From: Nitratidesulfovibrio termitidis HI1
GTDB taxonomy: Bacteria > Desulfobacterota > Desulfovibrionia > Desulfovibrionales > Desulfovibrionaceae
Length of the DNA: 64,000 nt
Reading direction: 5' to 3'
Assembly (NCBI RefSeq): GCF_000504305.1
Contig: NZ_KI632512.1
Location: forward strand, 838,388 to 902,387
In this document: one piece after another, positions 54,486 to 64,000 of the stretch
Position numbering within the stretch: position 1 is the stretch's first letter
Layout: each line of letters starts with the position of its first letter
Translations under genes and position numbers: made by a program
The notes under the pieces: model-generated
The model's input: only the letters and a program-made list of their open reading frames with translations
The model's database searches: none
Told to the model about the DNA's origin: nothing

Positions 54486-55793
54486 CTAAATCAGCTTTTT
54501 TACCGTCTCGCACGCAAGACGGATATCCTGTTCACTGTGCATGGCGGACAAGAAGAACCGCAAGCGCGCCGCCCTCTCCTCCACTGCGGGATAGATGACG
54601 GGCTGCACGTTGATGCCCTGCTCGAACAATGCACCGGAAAGCCTTACCGCCTTCAGCGAGCTGCCGGTTATCACCGGGACAATGGCAGTCCCCTGGGCCG
54701 TCCCGACATCCAGTCCCGCCTCCTTTGCCAGCGCCAGAAACAGGTGGCCGTTGTCCCGCAGGCGCGCGACGCGCTCCGGTTCTTTCCGCAAGAGTTGCAG
54801 GGCGGCAAGCGACGCCGCTGCAAGGGGGGGAGCAATGCCGACGCTGTAGACAAAACCGGCCGCCGCATACTTGAGATGCTCGACCAGCGCGCGCTCGCCG
54901 GCGATGTAGCCGCCGCATCCCGCCAGGGTCTTGGAAAGGGTCCCCATCCAGATGTCGACATCCTCGCCGGCAATGCCGTGGTGCTCGCCCGAACCTTTCC
55001 CGGTCTCGCCGACAACCCCCAGGGCGTGCGCCTCGTCGACCATCAGGAAGCAGTTGTGCCGACGTTTGACGTCAATGAATGCAGGCAAGTGCGGGATGTC
55101 GCCATCCATGCTGTAGTGCCCTTCGATGACGACAAGCACCCGCTCGAACTGGCCGCGGACTTCGGCAAGGACGGCATCGAGCGCGTCCGCGTCGTTGTGG
55201 GGAAAACCGCGGCGGGTCGCCCCGGAAAGCCTGATGCCCTCAAGCACGCTGTTGTGGATCAGGCGGTCGTGGACGACGAGGTCCCTGGGGCCGAAAAGGG
55301 TCGAGATGGTGAACACGTTCGTGGCATGCCCGCTGACGAAGACCACGCAGTCCTCCACCCCGTAGAACGCGGCCAGTGCATCCTCCAGGGCGCGCTGCAC
55401 GGGCCGTTCGCCCGCCACGAGGCGGCTTGCGGAGGCGGATGTTCCGTATCGGGCGATGGCGGCCTTGGCGGCCTCGTTCACTTCCGGGTGCCCGTTGAAC
55501 CCCAGGTAGTTATAGCTTGAAAAATTGAGGTACTCGCGCTCGCCGATGGTGGTGACCGCAGTGGCGAGCCCTTCGTGCGTCCTGAAAAACGGGCTGTCGC
55601 AGCCAAATGATTTCGCGGCCGCGATGAGGAATTGCACTTCCTTGTACTTGGGATGGCTGTCGAAACGGCTGAGATGGTCCGGTGCGGCGCCTGCCCCCCG
55701 GCTGAGCCATCCGGCAGGCGCAGCGGCCGCCGCAGCCCTGGCCTTTCGCTCAAGCATGCGCCCGATAAGCTGTGATCGCTGCAAAACGCCCAT
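54486..55793 (-). CDS. PLP-dependent alpha-oxoamine synthase (AONS/KBL family; RkpG/WcbT type)
   Basis: A 435-residue fold-type I PLP enzyme of the 8-amino-7-oxononanoate synthase family. It has YNYLGFNGHPEV, GTSASASRLVAGE, the Asp-containing FLMVDEAHALGVVG, and the Schiff-base Lys in GTLSKTLAGCGGY (about K288). These enzymes condense an acyl thioester with an amino acid and release CO2. Next to a PKS in a capsule locus this matches RkpG/WcbT, thought to offload the PKS acyl chain. It starts two bases after the PKS stop, with GGGGAG upstream. Confidence 0.9.
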   Translation of the reverse strand: MGVLQRSQLIGRMLERKARAAAAAAPAGWLSRGAGAAPDHLSRFDSHPKYKEVQFLIAAAKSFGCDSPFFRTHEGLATAVTTIGEREYLNFSSYNYLGFNGHPEVNEAAKAAIARYGTSASASRLVAGERPVQRALEDALAAFYGVEDCVVFVSGHATNVFTISTLFGPRDLVVHDRLIHNSVLEGIRLSGATRRGFPHNDADALDAVLAEVRGQFERVLVVIEGHYSMDGDIPHLPAFIDVKRRHNCFLMVDEAHALGVVGETGKGSGEHHGIAGEDVDIWMGTLSKTLAGCGGYIAGERALVEHLKYAAAGFVYSVGIAPPLAAASLAALQLLRKEPERVARLRDNGHLFLALAKEAGLDVGTAQGTAIVPVITGSSLKAVRLSGALFEQGINVQPVIYPAVEERAARLRFFLSAMHSEQDIRLACETVKKLI

Positions 55794-55795
55794 GG

Positions 55796-58700
55796 CTACT
55801 CCCCTGCCGCCGTCATGGGCGGTTTGCCGGTATCGCGGACCACTCGCTCCACATCTTCCATGCTCAGTTGCTCGCCGTGCTTCCGCACGATGTCGTCAAC
55901 CAGAATGGCCGCCTCGTCCCGCTCCGCCGCCTGCTCTCCCTTGAGCCGCTCTACAATGCGCTCGGCCACCTTGCTGGCTGACGGGGATTCATTGAGCAGC
56001 ATGACGGGAAACTGCACGCCGAACCGCTTTTCCAGCCCCACCGCCAGTTCCACGGCCATCAGGGAATCCATGCCCGCATCGTGCAGCGGGCGTTCCGGGT
56101 CGACACGGTCCACGCCCAGGGAGAAGATGTCCGCCACTTCCTGCAGGACCAACCCGCGCACCATGTCGAGGAGTTCCGACCTGCTTTTCGTGGCGGCAAG
56201 GGCCTGGAAGTCGCTCCGGGAGTCGTCCTGCGCGCCGTCTCTGCACGTTGCGTTGATATTCTCGAAACGAGAGGCCTGCGCCGAGGGCAGAAAACGCCGC
56301 AGCACGCCCCACTCCATGGTTGCGACCGCGGCATCGCTTCCGGCGGCAAGAGCCGCCTCCAGATGCAGCATGGCTTGCGCCACCGTAAGCGGCGCCCCCC
56401 CCAGGCGCTGGACCAGGCTGTCCCGAACAGCGACATTGCGCGTCAGATACCCCGCGTCGCCGATGGGCCCCCAGCCAATGCACACGGCCGGCAACCCCAT
56501 TTGCCGCCGCAACCTGGCAAGCGCCTCCAGCCCGGCATTGGCGGCAACATAATTGGCCTGGCCGGGATTGCCGATCAGCGTGGTTATGGAAGAGTAGAGA
56601 ACGAAATGTTCCAGCGGCAGCGCGCGCGTAAGCCTGTGCAGGTTCCACGCGCCCAGCAGTTTGGGCCGCAAGACCGTGGCGATGCTGTCCGCGTCCATGT
56701 TCATGACAAGCCGGTCATCGAGCACCATGGCCGCGTGCAGGACGCCACTGAGGGGGGGCAGTTTCCGGGCCGCCAGTTGCAATGCGTTTTCCAGCGCTGC
56801 GGCATCGCTTACGTCGCATGCCAGCGCCAGTACGTTGACGCCCCGTTCCGTCAGTTCCGCGATGGCGTCCCGTGCCCCCGGCGCATCCGGACCCCGGCGG
56901 CTTACCAGCACGAGGTTGCCGACTCCCCGCCCGGCCAGCCAACGGGCCGTTTCCAGCCCGAAGCCGCCCAGGCCGCCGGTGACAAGCCACGTGGCCTCCG
57001 GGGCAAAGCGCGGCAATTCCGCCGCAACGTCCGGAAGCTGCACGCGTTGCCGGTCATCCAGCGTGACCACGATCTTGCCCATGTGACGGGCCTGCTGCAT
57101 GCAACGAAAGGCCTCGACAACCCTCTCCGCCGGGAACGCCGTGTAGGGCAACGGCGTCAGCACGCCGCTGCTGAACAGCGCCATGACTTCCTCAAGCAGC
57201 CGGGCGGCAAGATGGGGGCGGCCAGTCAGGAGTTGGTCGGCATCGATACCGAAATAGCTGATATTGTCCTTGAACGGGCGAAGGCCGATACGGGTGTTCT
57301 CGAAAAAGTCGCGCTTGCCGAGTTCCAGAAAACGGCCAAACGGCTTGAGCACACGCAGGTTGCGCCGAATGGCCTCGCCCGACAGCGAATTCAGCACCAC
57401 ATCCACGCCCTGCCCTTCGGTAACGGCAAGGATGTCGTCGGCAAACGTGCCGCCGCGGGAATCGAAAACGTGCGAAGCGCCAAGCAACCGCACCAGATCG
57501 CGCTTCACGTCGCTTCCGGCCGTGGCGAAAACCTCCGCCCCCAAATGCCGGGCCAACTGTATGGCCGCCATCCCCACGCCCCCGGCGGCGCCATGGACGA
57601 GCACCCGCTCGCCCGGCTGCACGTCGGCCAGGTGCCGGAGCGCATAATACGATGTCAGGAATACCGTGGGCACCGTGGCGGCCGACTCGAACGACCAGCC
57701 GCCGGGAAGACGCAGCAAGGCATGCTCGTTCGTGACCACGTGGCTGGAAAAACAGGCGGGACCAAAACCGAAAACCGCATCCCCGGGCCGCACCCCGGCG
57801 ACCCCTGCGCCCACGCGGGTAACGATGCCGGAAAACTCCAGGCCAAGGCTGGCCCCGGCAAACCCTTTCTCGACGGCCTCATCGGGCAGCAATCCCATGA
57901 GGTACATGACATCGCGGAAATTGAGCCCCACCGCCCTGGTGCGCACTTCAACCCCGTCCGCCGGCAGCGCGGGCTCCGGAGCGGGCACCCAGAACAGGTT
58001 GCGCAATCGCCCGGGCATGCGGAAATCCAGCCGGAACCGTTCTGCCTTTCCCTGCGCGGCGGACCTTTCATCCCGCGACAGGACAAGGGCACGCCTGCCC
58101 GTGGCCGAAAGCACGATTTCGCTTGCGCCGTCGGGCAGAAGCAGTTCGTCGGCAAGCCGCGCGGTTGTCGTCGCCTCGTCCGCACCGCCGCCCAGGTCGA
58201 CAAGCGTGCATCGAAGGGCCGACGCTTCGTTCATGACCACGCGCCCGAATCCCCACAGGGCCGCCTGCGCCGGATTGTGCACCCAGTCCTCGGGCAAATC
58301 GGACGCCAGCGCGCCGCCCTTGGTCACAACCCACACCCTGGGGGGATGAGCACGCCCCCCCATGAATTCCCGCACGTGCCCCTGAACATGGCAAAGCACA
58401 TCCACGGCGTCTTCCACGGGCCGCTCCCAGCCCAGGAGGAACACCACGTGTGCCACGTCGGGCTCCACGCCATCCAGCAGCGGAGACGGAACTACGACCG
58501 CGTGCTGCCCCCGCGCTTCCAGCACGGCGCACAGTGACCGTGCAACCGCCTGCGAGGCGTCATCCGCAACCAGCAGCCAGCGCTCGGCACAGGTCGCCGC
58601 CACGTGGCCCGCCGTGTCCCGGGCGCAACGGGCCAGCAGCAAATACGCGCCTTCAGCCAGATCGCCAGCGGCAGGCTCGGTAAAACGCGCGGTATCGGCA

Positions 58701-61700
58701 AAGCCGCAGTCGCGCAGCGCCTGAAGCCAGGCTTCCGGAGCCTGCAATGAAGAAAACGGCGCCGAAACATCGCAGGTCCCGGCATCGCCCTCGTGCCACC
58801 AGCCTTCGTCCAGCCCGGCCAGGAAGTCCACGCTCCAGTCGGGGTACCGTTCCGCCAGCAGCACCGCCCCGCCGGGCGCCAGCCAGCTTCGCACCCGGGC
58901 CAGCGCGGCCTGTGGGTTGGGCACGCGGTGCAGCACATGCCCGAGAATGACCACATCGAAATGCCGTGCCGGGCAATCTTCGGTCCCCAGCTTCCACTCC
59001 GCGCGGTCCAGGGGTATGCAGGCAACGCAGGCCAGGTCCTGATTCTCCGCCTCCATCCGCTGCATCAGCCTGTCATCGGCGGCCGCAAGCACGTATTCCA
59101 GCCTGTCTTCAGCCAGAACACGGCACGCTTCGCGCGCCAGTCCGCTGGTGCCGGCAGAGGCTTCCAGCACGCGCAAACGGCGCCCTGCGGGCAGGGAAGA
59201 CGCCAGGTCGCGCAGCACCCCCGCGATGGCCGTGTTCACGCCAAGGTAACCAGGATCCGCGTGCAACGATTCCGGCTCGGATGCACGAAGCAGGCTGGCC
59301 AGAAAATCCCCGCCCGGCATGCGGCCGGAAAGCAACCGGGGCAAATTCAGGCCCACGCGGCCCAGAAGCGCCAATTGCGGCAGGCACGCGGGATCATCGC
59401 GCAGCAGTTCCCGCCAGATTTTCCGCGCGGCGGGCAGAGGTTCCGCCCCCGTCAGCTCCCAGCAGCCATCCCGAAGCCGGAGCAGCCCTTCCCTCTCCAG
59501 CAATCCGCACAGCCAGCGGGCGTAACGCGACGGCGTCGCGGCAAGGGACGACATGATGCCGGGCGCGTTGCGCTCCAGATGCTCCAGGCCCTCACGGGCA
59601 AACGCCAGCACGAGCAGTTCGAGCATTGGCAACGTTTCTTCGAACCATGTGCGCCGCCGGGGTTCCATGTCGGCAACGGCGGCATGGCAGCTGGCGACAA
59701 GTTCTTCGACGGCAGGCAGGAAGCTTGCGCGTTCCTCCGAAGGATGAGGCCGCAAACGCGACGTTATCCGCCAGGAAGCACCGTCCGACACGGCGTCCAC
59801 GGCAAGTTGCGCCGCGCGGAAACGGCAGCCGCGCATGCTCGCCACGACCGCACCGGCCGCATCCAGCAAATCGAAATCGGCCAGCACGGAGCGCATGGTG
59901 CCATGGCGTACCCGCCCCCGGAACGTCCGCGCCCTGCCCTCATGCCGCAGGACGAAACGCCCGACCCGGACAGGCAACAGCGCCGCCCGGTCGTCGGGCC
60001 GCATCTTTCCGGCAAAAATACCCAGCAGGGATTGCGCGCACACATCCATCAACGCGGGATGGATGCCATACCCGCCCACGTCTTCCGGAATATCCGCGCG
60101 CAGCCTCCCCTCGACCCGCCCCTCTTCCACGCGAGAGCACTCCAGCCCCCGGAAGTCCGGGCCATAGTCAAGCCCAAGGGCCTTCGCCATGCGGTAGTGC
60201 GCTTCCGCGGAAATTTCCGTTCCGGATGGCGGCACGCCCGCCAAGGCCTCGGCCCGCTCATCCGCTCCGGCTTCCAGCGCGCGCCCGACGGCATGGAGCG
60301 ACCACGGCTCGTCACTCAGGCGCTGGCGGCTGCAAATCCGGAAGCCGCCGTCGCGGGGGTCCAGCGCCAGTTGCATGGTGCGGGCATGCTGCCCGTCGAA
60401 AACCATCGGCGACACGATATCCAGGTCTTCCAGCACGCCCGCCCTGGTGCCAAGCCACTGCCGGGCCGCGGCCAGCCCCATTTCGACATAGGCCGTTCCG
60501 GGAAACACCACCGCTCCGCCGACGACATGATCGCCAAGCCACGGCACCACCTGGGGATCCAGGACATTTTCCCACGCCGTCTCCTGGCCTGGCTGAAGCC
60601 AGCCCAACAGGGGGTGCACCCTGCGCCGTTCGATGGCCCTGAGGCTCTCGTTGGTCGTCCGGTGCCAGTACCGCTCATGCTGCCAGGGGTAATTGGGCAA
60701 ACGGACTTTCCTGCCGGATTTCCGGAAAAAAGCGCCAGGAATCGTTCCATCGGCAAGCAAATGGACACGCAGCGCGGTTTCATGAATGCGCTCCGCCCCA
60801 TCCGCATTCTTCCGCAATGCCGAAAGCACCCTTCCCTTGACGTTCATGGAAACCAGAATGTCCCGCAAATATCTCTGCAGGATGGCATGTGGTCCTATCT
60901 CGACGAAGATACGACAGCCGGATTTCACAAGTTCCGTGACGGCAGCATCGAAACGCACGCACTCGCGCACGTTGCGCCACCAATAACGGGCATCCAGCAA
61001 CTTTCCGTCGACGGCACAGCCATCAACCGATGAAACGAAAACGGCATTGGCACATGAGTCTGGAGCCAGATCATGCATATCTCGCAACAGGCCGTCCTGC
61101 ACGGCGTCCATGTGGCGGCTGTGAAAGGCATATTCCAGATTCAGCGGGGTGAAACGCACCTCGCGGGTTTTCAGGTACTCGCCCAGACGGGCCATCCCGT
61201 CGAGACTGCCGGAAAACGTCACCATGTGCGGGCTGTTGACGGCCGCCACGGTCACGTCCGCTACGCCATCCAGTTCCGACACGACCTTCGCGGCAGCCTC
61301 GCGCGACAGGGATACAGCAGCCATAGTGCCCGTGCCGCGTGTCGCCCCCTGCGCCGCGCTGCGAAAAACGATGACCCTGATGGCCTGGTCCAACGTCAGG
61401 GCGCCCGAGGCCCACGCCGCGGCCACCTCTCCCACGCTGTGCCCGGTAACGGCGGCAGGCCTGACTCCGTACTCCGCCAACAGCGCGGTAACCGCCACCT
61501 GGATGGCGAAAAGCGCTGGCTGGGCGACGACGGTATCGTCAAGTCGCGTGCTCGTCTCATCGGCGAGCAATTCTTCCCTGACGGAGAAACCCGCAAGGGC
61601 ACGAATGCCCTCGTCGATTTCCGCAAGAATTCCAGCGAAACGCGGAGAACCCTCCAGCAACGCGCGTCCCATGCCAAGCCACTGGGCGCCATTGCCCGAA

Positions 61701-63304
61701 TAGACGAAAGCCACGGAACCGCTCTCCGGCAACGCGTCTTCAACCAAGAGCGAAGGAGAGCATTCGCCATGGGCATACCGCGCGAGTTCAGCGACGGCAT
61801 CCGCCTGCGACGGCGCAACCAGCGCCAATCGCTTCTCCAAGCGGTCCCGCCCGCATGCCGCCGAATACGCGATATCGTACATATCCGTCGGCGGAGCACC
61901 CTGCAGAAACACGGCATAACGCCCGGCCATCTCGCGCAGGGCAGGCTCCGTACGGGCGGACAGGAACAGGGGAGGCAGGGCATCGCCATGGGATCTGGAT
62001 TCCACACCCTGAGCACGCGGGTATGCCTGGAGCAATACATGGGCATTGGCCCCGCCGAAGCCAAAGGAATTCACACCGGCCACCAATGGCTTGCCGCTTC
62101 CGGGAACAAGAGCCTTGGGTGTGGTGACAAGTTCGAGGTTCAGCGCCGCAAAATCAATATGGGGATTGGGAACAGAACAATGCAGCGAGGGAGGAGCGAC
62201 ATGGTGGCGCAGCGCCAGCACCGCCTTGACAAGACCCGCCATGCCTGAAGCCGCTTCGAGATGTCCGAGATTGGTCTTGACGGACCCGATAGGCAATGGA
62301 GCATGCCGTCCCGTGCCATACACTGTACCTATGGCCGACGCTTCAACAGGATCCCCGACGGCCGTTCCCGTGCCGTGCGCCTCAATGAAGTCAACGTCGT
62401 GGGGATGCAACCCGCTCTGCGCAAGCACGCCGCGCATAAGCTCGATCTGCCCCTCCTGGCTGGGAATGGTGATGCCCGACTTGCGCGCGCCATCGGCATT
62501 GACGCCACTGCCCAAAATGACGGCCTGAATTGTATCGCCATCCGCCAGAGCCTTTTCCAAAGGCTTGAGCAGGAGCACCGCGCTTCCCTCCGCGCGCACA
62601 TAGCCGTCACCTGTCGCATCAAAAGCCTTGCACCGTCCATCCGCGGAAAGCATGCCGGCTTTCGTGAATCCAACGAAGGACGAGGGATGGAGCAACAGGT
62701 TCACCCCTCCGACAAGCGCCACGGATGCTTCACCAACCCGCAAACACATGCATGCATGGTGTAGGGCAACCAGTGAAGAAGAGCATGCCGTATCAATGGA
62801 CAAGGAAGGACCGTGCAAATCAAAAACATAAGAAATTCTGTTTGCCGCAATGCTCGGAGCACTTCCCGTCATGGAGTGTGAAGACATCACGGCGAGATCA
62901 TCCATGCCGCGCGTACCATAATCCATTCCTGAAATCCCGATATAAACAGCACAATCCGTCCCCGCCAACACGGAAGGACATATCCCCGCGTTTTCCATGG
63001 CCTCCCACGTCAGCTCCAAAAGCAACCGCTGTTGTGGGTCAACAGCACATGCTTCACGGGGTGAAATGCGAAAAAACGCCGCATCAAATTCATCGACACG
63101 GGGAAGCACGCCAGCGGCGAATGTGATGCTGCGCCCTGGCTCCGCACGCTTTGCGTGCTGCAATTCCTTGACGGCCCAACGCTCGGCGGGAACGTTGCGC
63201 ACAACGTCCCGGCCATCCGCCAACGCGGCCCAGAAACTGGCATCGTCGCTTAAATCTCCGGGAAACCGGAATGCCATTCCTATTATTGCAATGCGTTGCA
63301 GCAC
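55796..63304 (-). CDS. Iterative type I polyketide / fatty-acid synthase (RkpA/WcbR type)
   Basis: About 2,500 residues. Domains in order: KS (DTACSSSL with Cys ~174, EAHGTGT, KTNLGHLEAASG), AT (GHSVGE with Ser ~623), DH (GDHVVGG with His ~926), a C-methyltransferase-like domain (VLEASAGTSG ~1379, lacking one usual glycine), ER (GAAGGVGMAAIQLA ~1900), KR (TGGLGGFGLETARWLA ~2107) and one ACP (GMDSLMA with Ser ~2412). No thioesterase is seen, consistent with release by the adjacent oxoamine synthase. A full reducing set predicts a saturated fatty acid-like chain. The GTG at 63304 has AGGA six bases upstream; a TTG at 63346 is the alternative. Confidence 0.9.
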   Translation of the reverse strand: MLQRIAIIGMAFRFPGDLSDDASFWAALADGRDVVRNVPAERWAVKELQHAKRAEPGRSITFAAGVLPRVDEFDAAFFRISPREACAVDPQQRLLLELTWEAMENAGICPSVLAGTDCAVYIGISGMDYGTRGMDDLAVMSSHSMTGSAPSIAANRISYVFDLHGPSLSIDTACSSSLVALHHACMCLRVGEASVALVGGVNLLLHPSSFVGFTKAGMLSADGRCKAFDATGDGYVRAEGSAVLLLKPLEKALADGDTIQAVILGSGVNADGARKSGITIPSQEGQIELMRGVLAQSGLHPHDVDFIEAHGTGTAVGDPVEASAIGTVYGTGRHAPLPIGSVKTNLGHLEAASGMAGLVKAVLALRHHVAPPSLHCSVPNPHIDFAALNLELVTTPKALVPGSGKPLVAGVNSFGFGGANAHVLLQAYPRAQGVESRSHGDALPPLFLSARTEPALREMAGRYAVFLQGAPPTDMYDIAYSAACGRDRLEKRLALVAPSQADAVAELARYAHGECSPSLLVEDALPESGSVAFVYSGNGAQWLGMGRALLEGSPRFAGILAEIDEGIRALAGFSVREELLADETSTRLDDTVVAQPALFAIQVAVTALLAEYGVRPAAVTGHSVGEVAAAWASGALTLDQAIRVIVFRSAAQGATRGTGTMAAVSLSREAAAKVVSELDGVADVTVAAVNSPHMVTFSGSLDGMARLGEYLKTREVRFTPLNLEYAFHSRHMDAVQDGLLRDMHDLAPDSCANAVFVSSVDGCAVDGKLLDARYWWRNVRECVRFDAAVTELVKSGCRIFVEIGPHAILQRYLRDILVSMNVKGRVLSALRKNADGAERIHETALRVHLLADGTIPGAFFRKSGRKVRLPNYPWQHERYWHRTTNESLRAIERRRVHPLLGWLQPGQETAWENVLDPQVVPWLGDHVVGGAVVFPGTAYVEMGLAAARQWLGTRAGVLEDLDIVSPMVFDGQHARTMQLALDPRDGGFRICSRQRLSDEPWSLHAVGRALEAGADERAEALAGVPPSGTEISAEAHYRMAKALGLDYGPDFRGLECSRVEEGRVEGRLRADIPEDVGGYGIHPALMDVCAQSLLGIFAGKMRPDDRAALLPVRVGRFVLRHEGRARTFRGRVRHGTMRSVLADFDLLDAAGAVVASMRGCRFRAAQLAVDAVSDGASWRITSRLRPHPSEERASFLPAVEELVASCHAAVADMEPRRRTWFEETLPMLELLVLAFAREGLEHLERNAPGIMSSLAATPSRYARWLCGLLEREGLLRLRDGCWELTGAEPLPAARKIWRELLRDDPACLPQLALLGRVGLNLPRLLSGRMPGGDFLASLLRASEPESLHADPGYLGVNTAIAGVLRDLASSLPAGRRLRVLEASAGTSGLAREACRVLAEDRLEYVLAAADDRLMQRMEAENQDLACVACIPLDRAEWKLGTEDCPARHFDVVILGHVLHRVPNPQAALARVRSWLAPGGAVLLAERYPDWSVDFLAGLDEGWWHEGDAGTCDVSAPFSSLQAPEAWLQALRDCGFADTARFTEPAAGDLAEGAYLLLARCARDTAGHVAATCAERWLLVADDASQAVARSLCAVLEARGQHAVVVPSPLLDGVEPDVAHVVFLLGWERPVEDAVDVLCHVQGHVREFMGGRAHPPRVWVVTKGGALASDLPEDWVHNPAQAALWGFGRVVMNEASALRCTLVDLGGGADEATTTARLADELLLPDGASEIVLSATGRRALVLSRDERSAAQGKAERFRLDFRMPGRLRNLFWVPAPEPALPADGVEVRTRAVGLNFRDVMYLMGLLPDEAVEKGFAGASLGLEFSGIVTRVGAGVAGVRPGDAVFGFGPACFSSHVVTNEHALLRLPGGWSFESAATVPTVFLTSYYALRHLADVQPGERVLVHGAAGGVGMAAIQLARHLGAEVFATAGSDVKRDLVRLLGASHVFDSRGGTFADDILAVTEGQGVDVVLNSLSGEAIRRNLRVLKPFGRFLELGKRDFFENTRIGLRPFKDNISYFGIDADQLLTGRPHLAARLLEEVMALFSSGVLTPLPYTAFPAERVVEAFRCMQQARHMGKIVVTLDDRQRVQLPDVAAELPRFAPEATWLVTGGLGGFGLETARWLAGRGVGNLVLVSRRGPDAPGARDAIAELTERGVNVLALACDVSDAAALENALQLAARKLPPLSGVLHAAMVLDDRLVMNMDADSIATVLRPKLLGAWNLHRLTRALPLEHFVLYSSITTLIGNPGQANYVAANAGLEALARLRRQMGLPAVCIGWGPIGDAGYLTRNVAVRDSLVQRLGGAPLTVAQAMLHLEAALAAGSDAAVATMEWGVLRRFLPSAQASRFENINATCRDGAQDDSRSDFQALAATKSRSELLDMVRGLVLQEVADIFSLGVDRVDPERPLHDAGMDSLMAVELAVGLEKRFGVQFPVMLLNESPSASKVAERIVERLKGEQAAERDEAAILVDDIVRKHGEQLSMEDVERVVRDTGKPPMTAAGE

Positions 63305-63500
63305 TTGAGTTCCTGATTGGTCATAATTTTTTTCGGCATCATCCAACCGTCACAAAAGAAATGGATTTGTCACGTCAAACCAAAAAACTTTAAGCGACCT
63401 CTAAGCATATCACTATTATTGCGCTATAAAACAATCACTCCATCACGAATACATACAAATTGAACCAACGCTATCATTACGCAACAAACACAAACAACAT

Positions 63501-64000
63501 TTACGACAGCAACCCGACAGCATCAACAATCCGTGAATGCGCACGTATATGCTCCAACGCTTCCATAAAAGGATTATGCTTTACAAGAACGCATACGACA
63601 TCGGAATCGGCAAGCGCACTTTCAAGAGAAGCCAGTGACATATTCTGCTGATTGATTTTTGGGGGCAACGCATCCAGGTACGGCTCCACCGCCAGTACGC
63701 CACAACCAAGGTCCGCGATACGCCGCGCAATGGCAACTGCAGGGCTTTCCCGCAAGTCGTCACTATCCGGCTTGAATGCCAAACCAAGACAAGCCACCTT
63801 GATATCTTCCATAGTCCTGTCCGGATGTTCCCGCAGCACATCGGCAATGACGCCCTCCACCCTGCGCAACATCCACTCTGGCTTGTAATCGTTCACCTCA
63901 CGGGCCGTACGAATGATCCGCGCCTCTTCCGGAGCAGTATCGACAATGAACCAAGGGTCTACGGCTATGCAATGCCCACCGACACCGGCACCAGGCTGCA
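63501..64000 (-). CDS. wecC: UDP-N-acetylmannosamine dehydrogenase-like (WecC), 5' end outside window
   Basis: The C-terminal 166 residues of a UDP-sugar dehydrogenase. GAGVGGHCIAVDPWFIV holds the catalytic Cys, and IKVACLGLAFKPDSDDLRESPAV is the typical third-domain motif of the UDP-glucose/GDP-mannose dehydrogenase family. The IAVDPWFI form favours the WecC branch, which oxidises UDP-ManNAc to the uronate. It would supply a uronic-acid sugar for the capsule. The gap to the PKS start (about 200 bases) is AT-rich and may hold a promoter. Confidence 0.88.
   Translation of the reverse strand, partial: QPGAGVGGHCIAVDPWFIVDTAPEEARIIRTAREVNDYKPEWMLRRVEGVIADVLREHPDRTMEDIKVACLGLAFKPDSDDLRESPAVAIARRIADLGCGVLAVEPYLDALPPKINQQNMSLASLESALADSDVVCVLVKHNPFMEALEHIRAHSRIVDAVGLLS

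Noticed and set aside
56081-61033. Plus-strand frames of over 700 codons opposite the PKS
   Set aside because: The minus strand carries all PKS motifs in one frame. The plus-strand frames are Gly/Arg/Gln-rich shadows.

Overview
The window looks like the chromosome of a high-GC sulfate-reducing deltaproteobacterium of the Desulfovibrio/Nitratidesulfovibrio type. This rests on a formate-dehydrogenase tail followed by fdhE, the strong codon bias of the flanking genes, and overall gene content. No ribosomal marker is present, so the species is inferred.

Layout. (1) 1-6950, core-like, + strand: end of a probable formate dehydrogenase subunit, fdhE, then a Ugp-like sugar/phosphoester ABC transporter (ATPase, binding protein, two permeases) ending in an HD-domain phosphohydrolase. 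(2) 6953-6997: a 45-nt copy of the 3' part of an initiator tRNA-Met gene (minus strand), directly followed by a tyrosine integrase. This is the left edge of an integrated island. (3) 8.4-19 kb, island: a VapC/Phd-type toxin-antitoxin pair, a very AT-rich G-poor stretch, an inovirus Gp2-like (YagK/YfjJ) gene, an IS3-family element, then a loose chain of small hypothetical, secreted or DNA-binding genes separated by long gaps with perfect hairpins and G/C homopolymers. (4) 19.4-30.9 kb: a complete type I-E CRISPR-Cas system (cas3, cse1, cse2, cas7e, cas5e, cas6e, cas1, cas2) and an array of 45 full repeats plus one degenerate terminal repeat, closed by a terminator. (5) 31-35.5 kb: a frameshifted HNH gene and more small cassette-like genes. 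One HTH plus META-domain lipoprotein pair here is a clear paralogue of a pair upstream of cas3, so the CRISPR-Cas locus lies between two copies of the same module. (6) 35.6-38.0 kb, minus strand: a HerA-like ATPase. (7) 38.4-64 kb, all minus strand: a group-2-type capsule locus. It has a WecC-like sugar dehydrogenase (cut by the window end), a ~2,500-aa iterative type I polyketide/fatty-acid synthase, an alpha-oxoamine synthase, KpsD/M/T/E export proteins, five glycosyltransferases, a polysaccharide deacetylase, an XcbB-like hydrolase, an SDR and an LTA-synthase-like phosphotransferase.

How the parts work together: the PKS, oxoamine synthase, SDR and LTA-synthase-like genes match the set known from rhizobial rkp and Burkholderia wcb capsule loci, where they are thought to make or attach a special lipid for the K-antigen. 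The glycosyltransferases and modifying enzymes would build the glycan and KpsMTED would export it. A G10 run inside one glycosyltransferase suggests on/off switching of capsule structure. The island supplies CRISPR immunity and other mobile or defence-like functions.

I found no second copy of the tRNA fragment, so the right island boundary probably lies outside the window, and it cannot be decided here whether the capsule locus belongs to the island.
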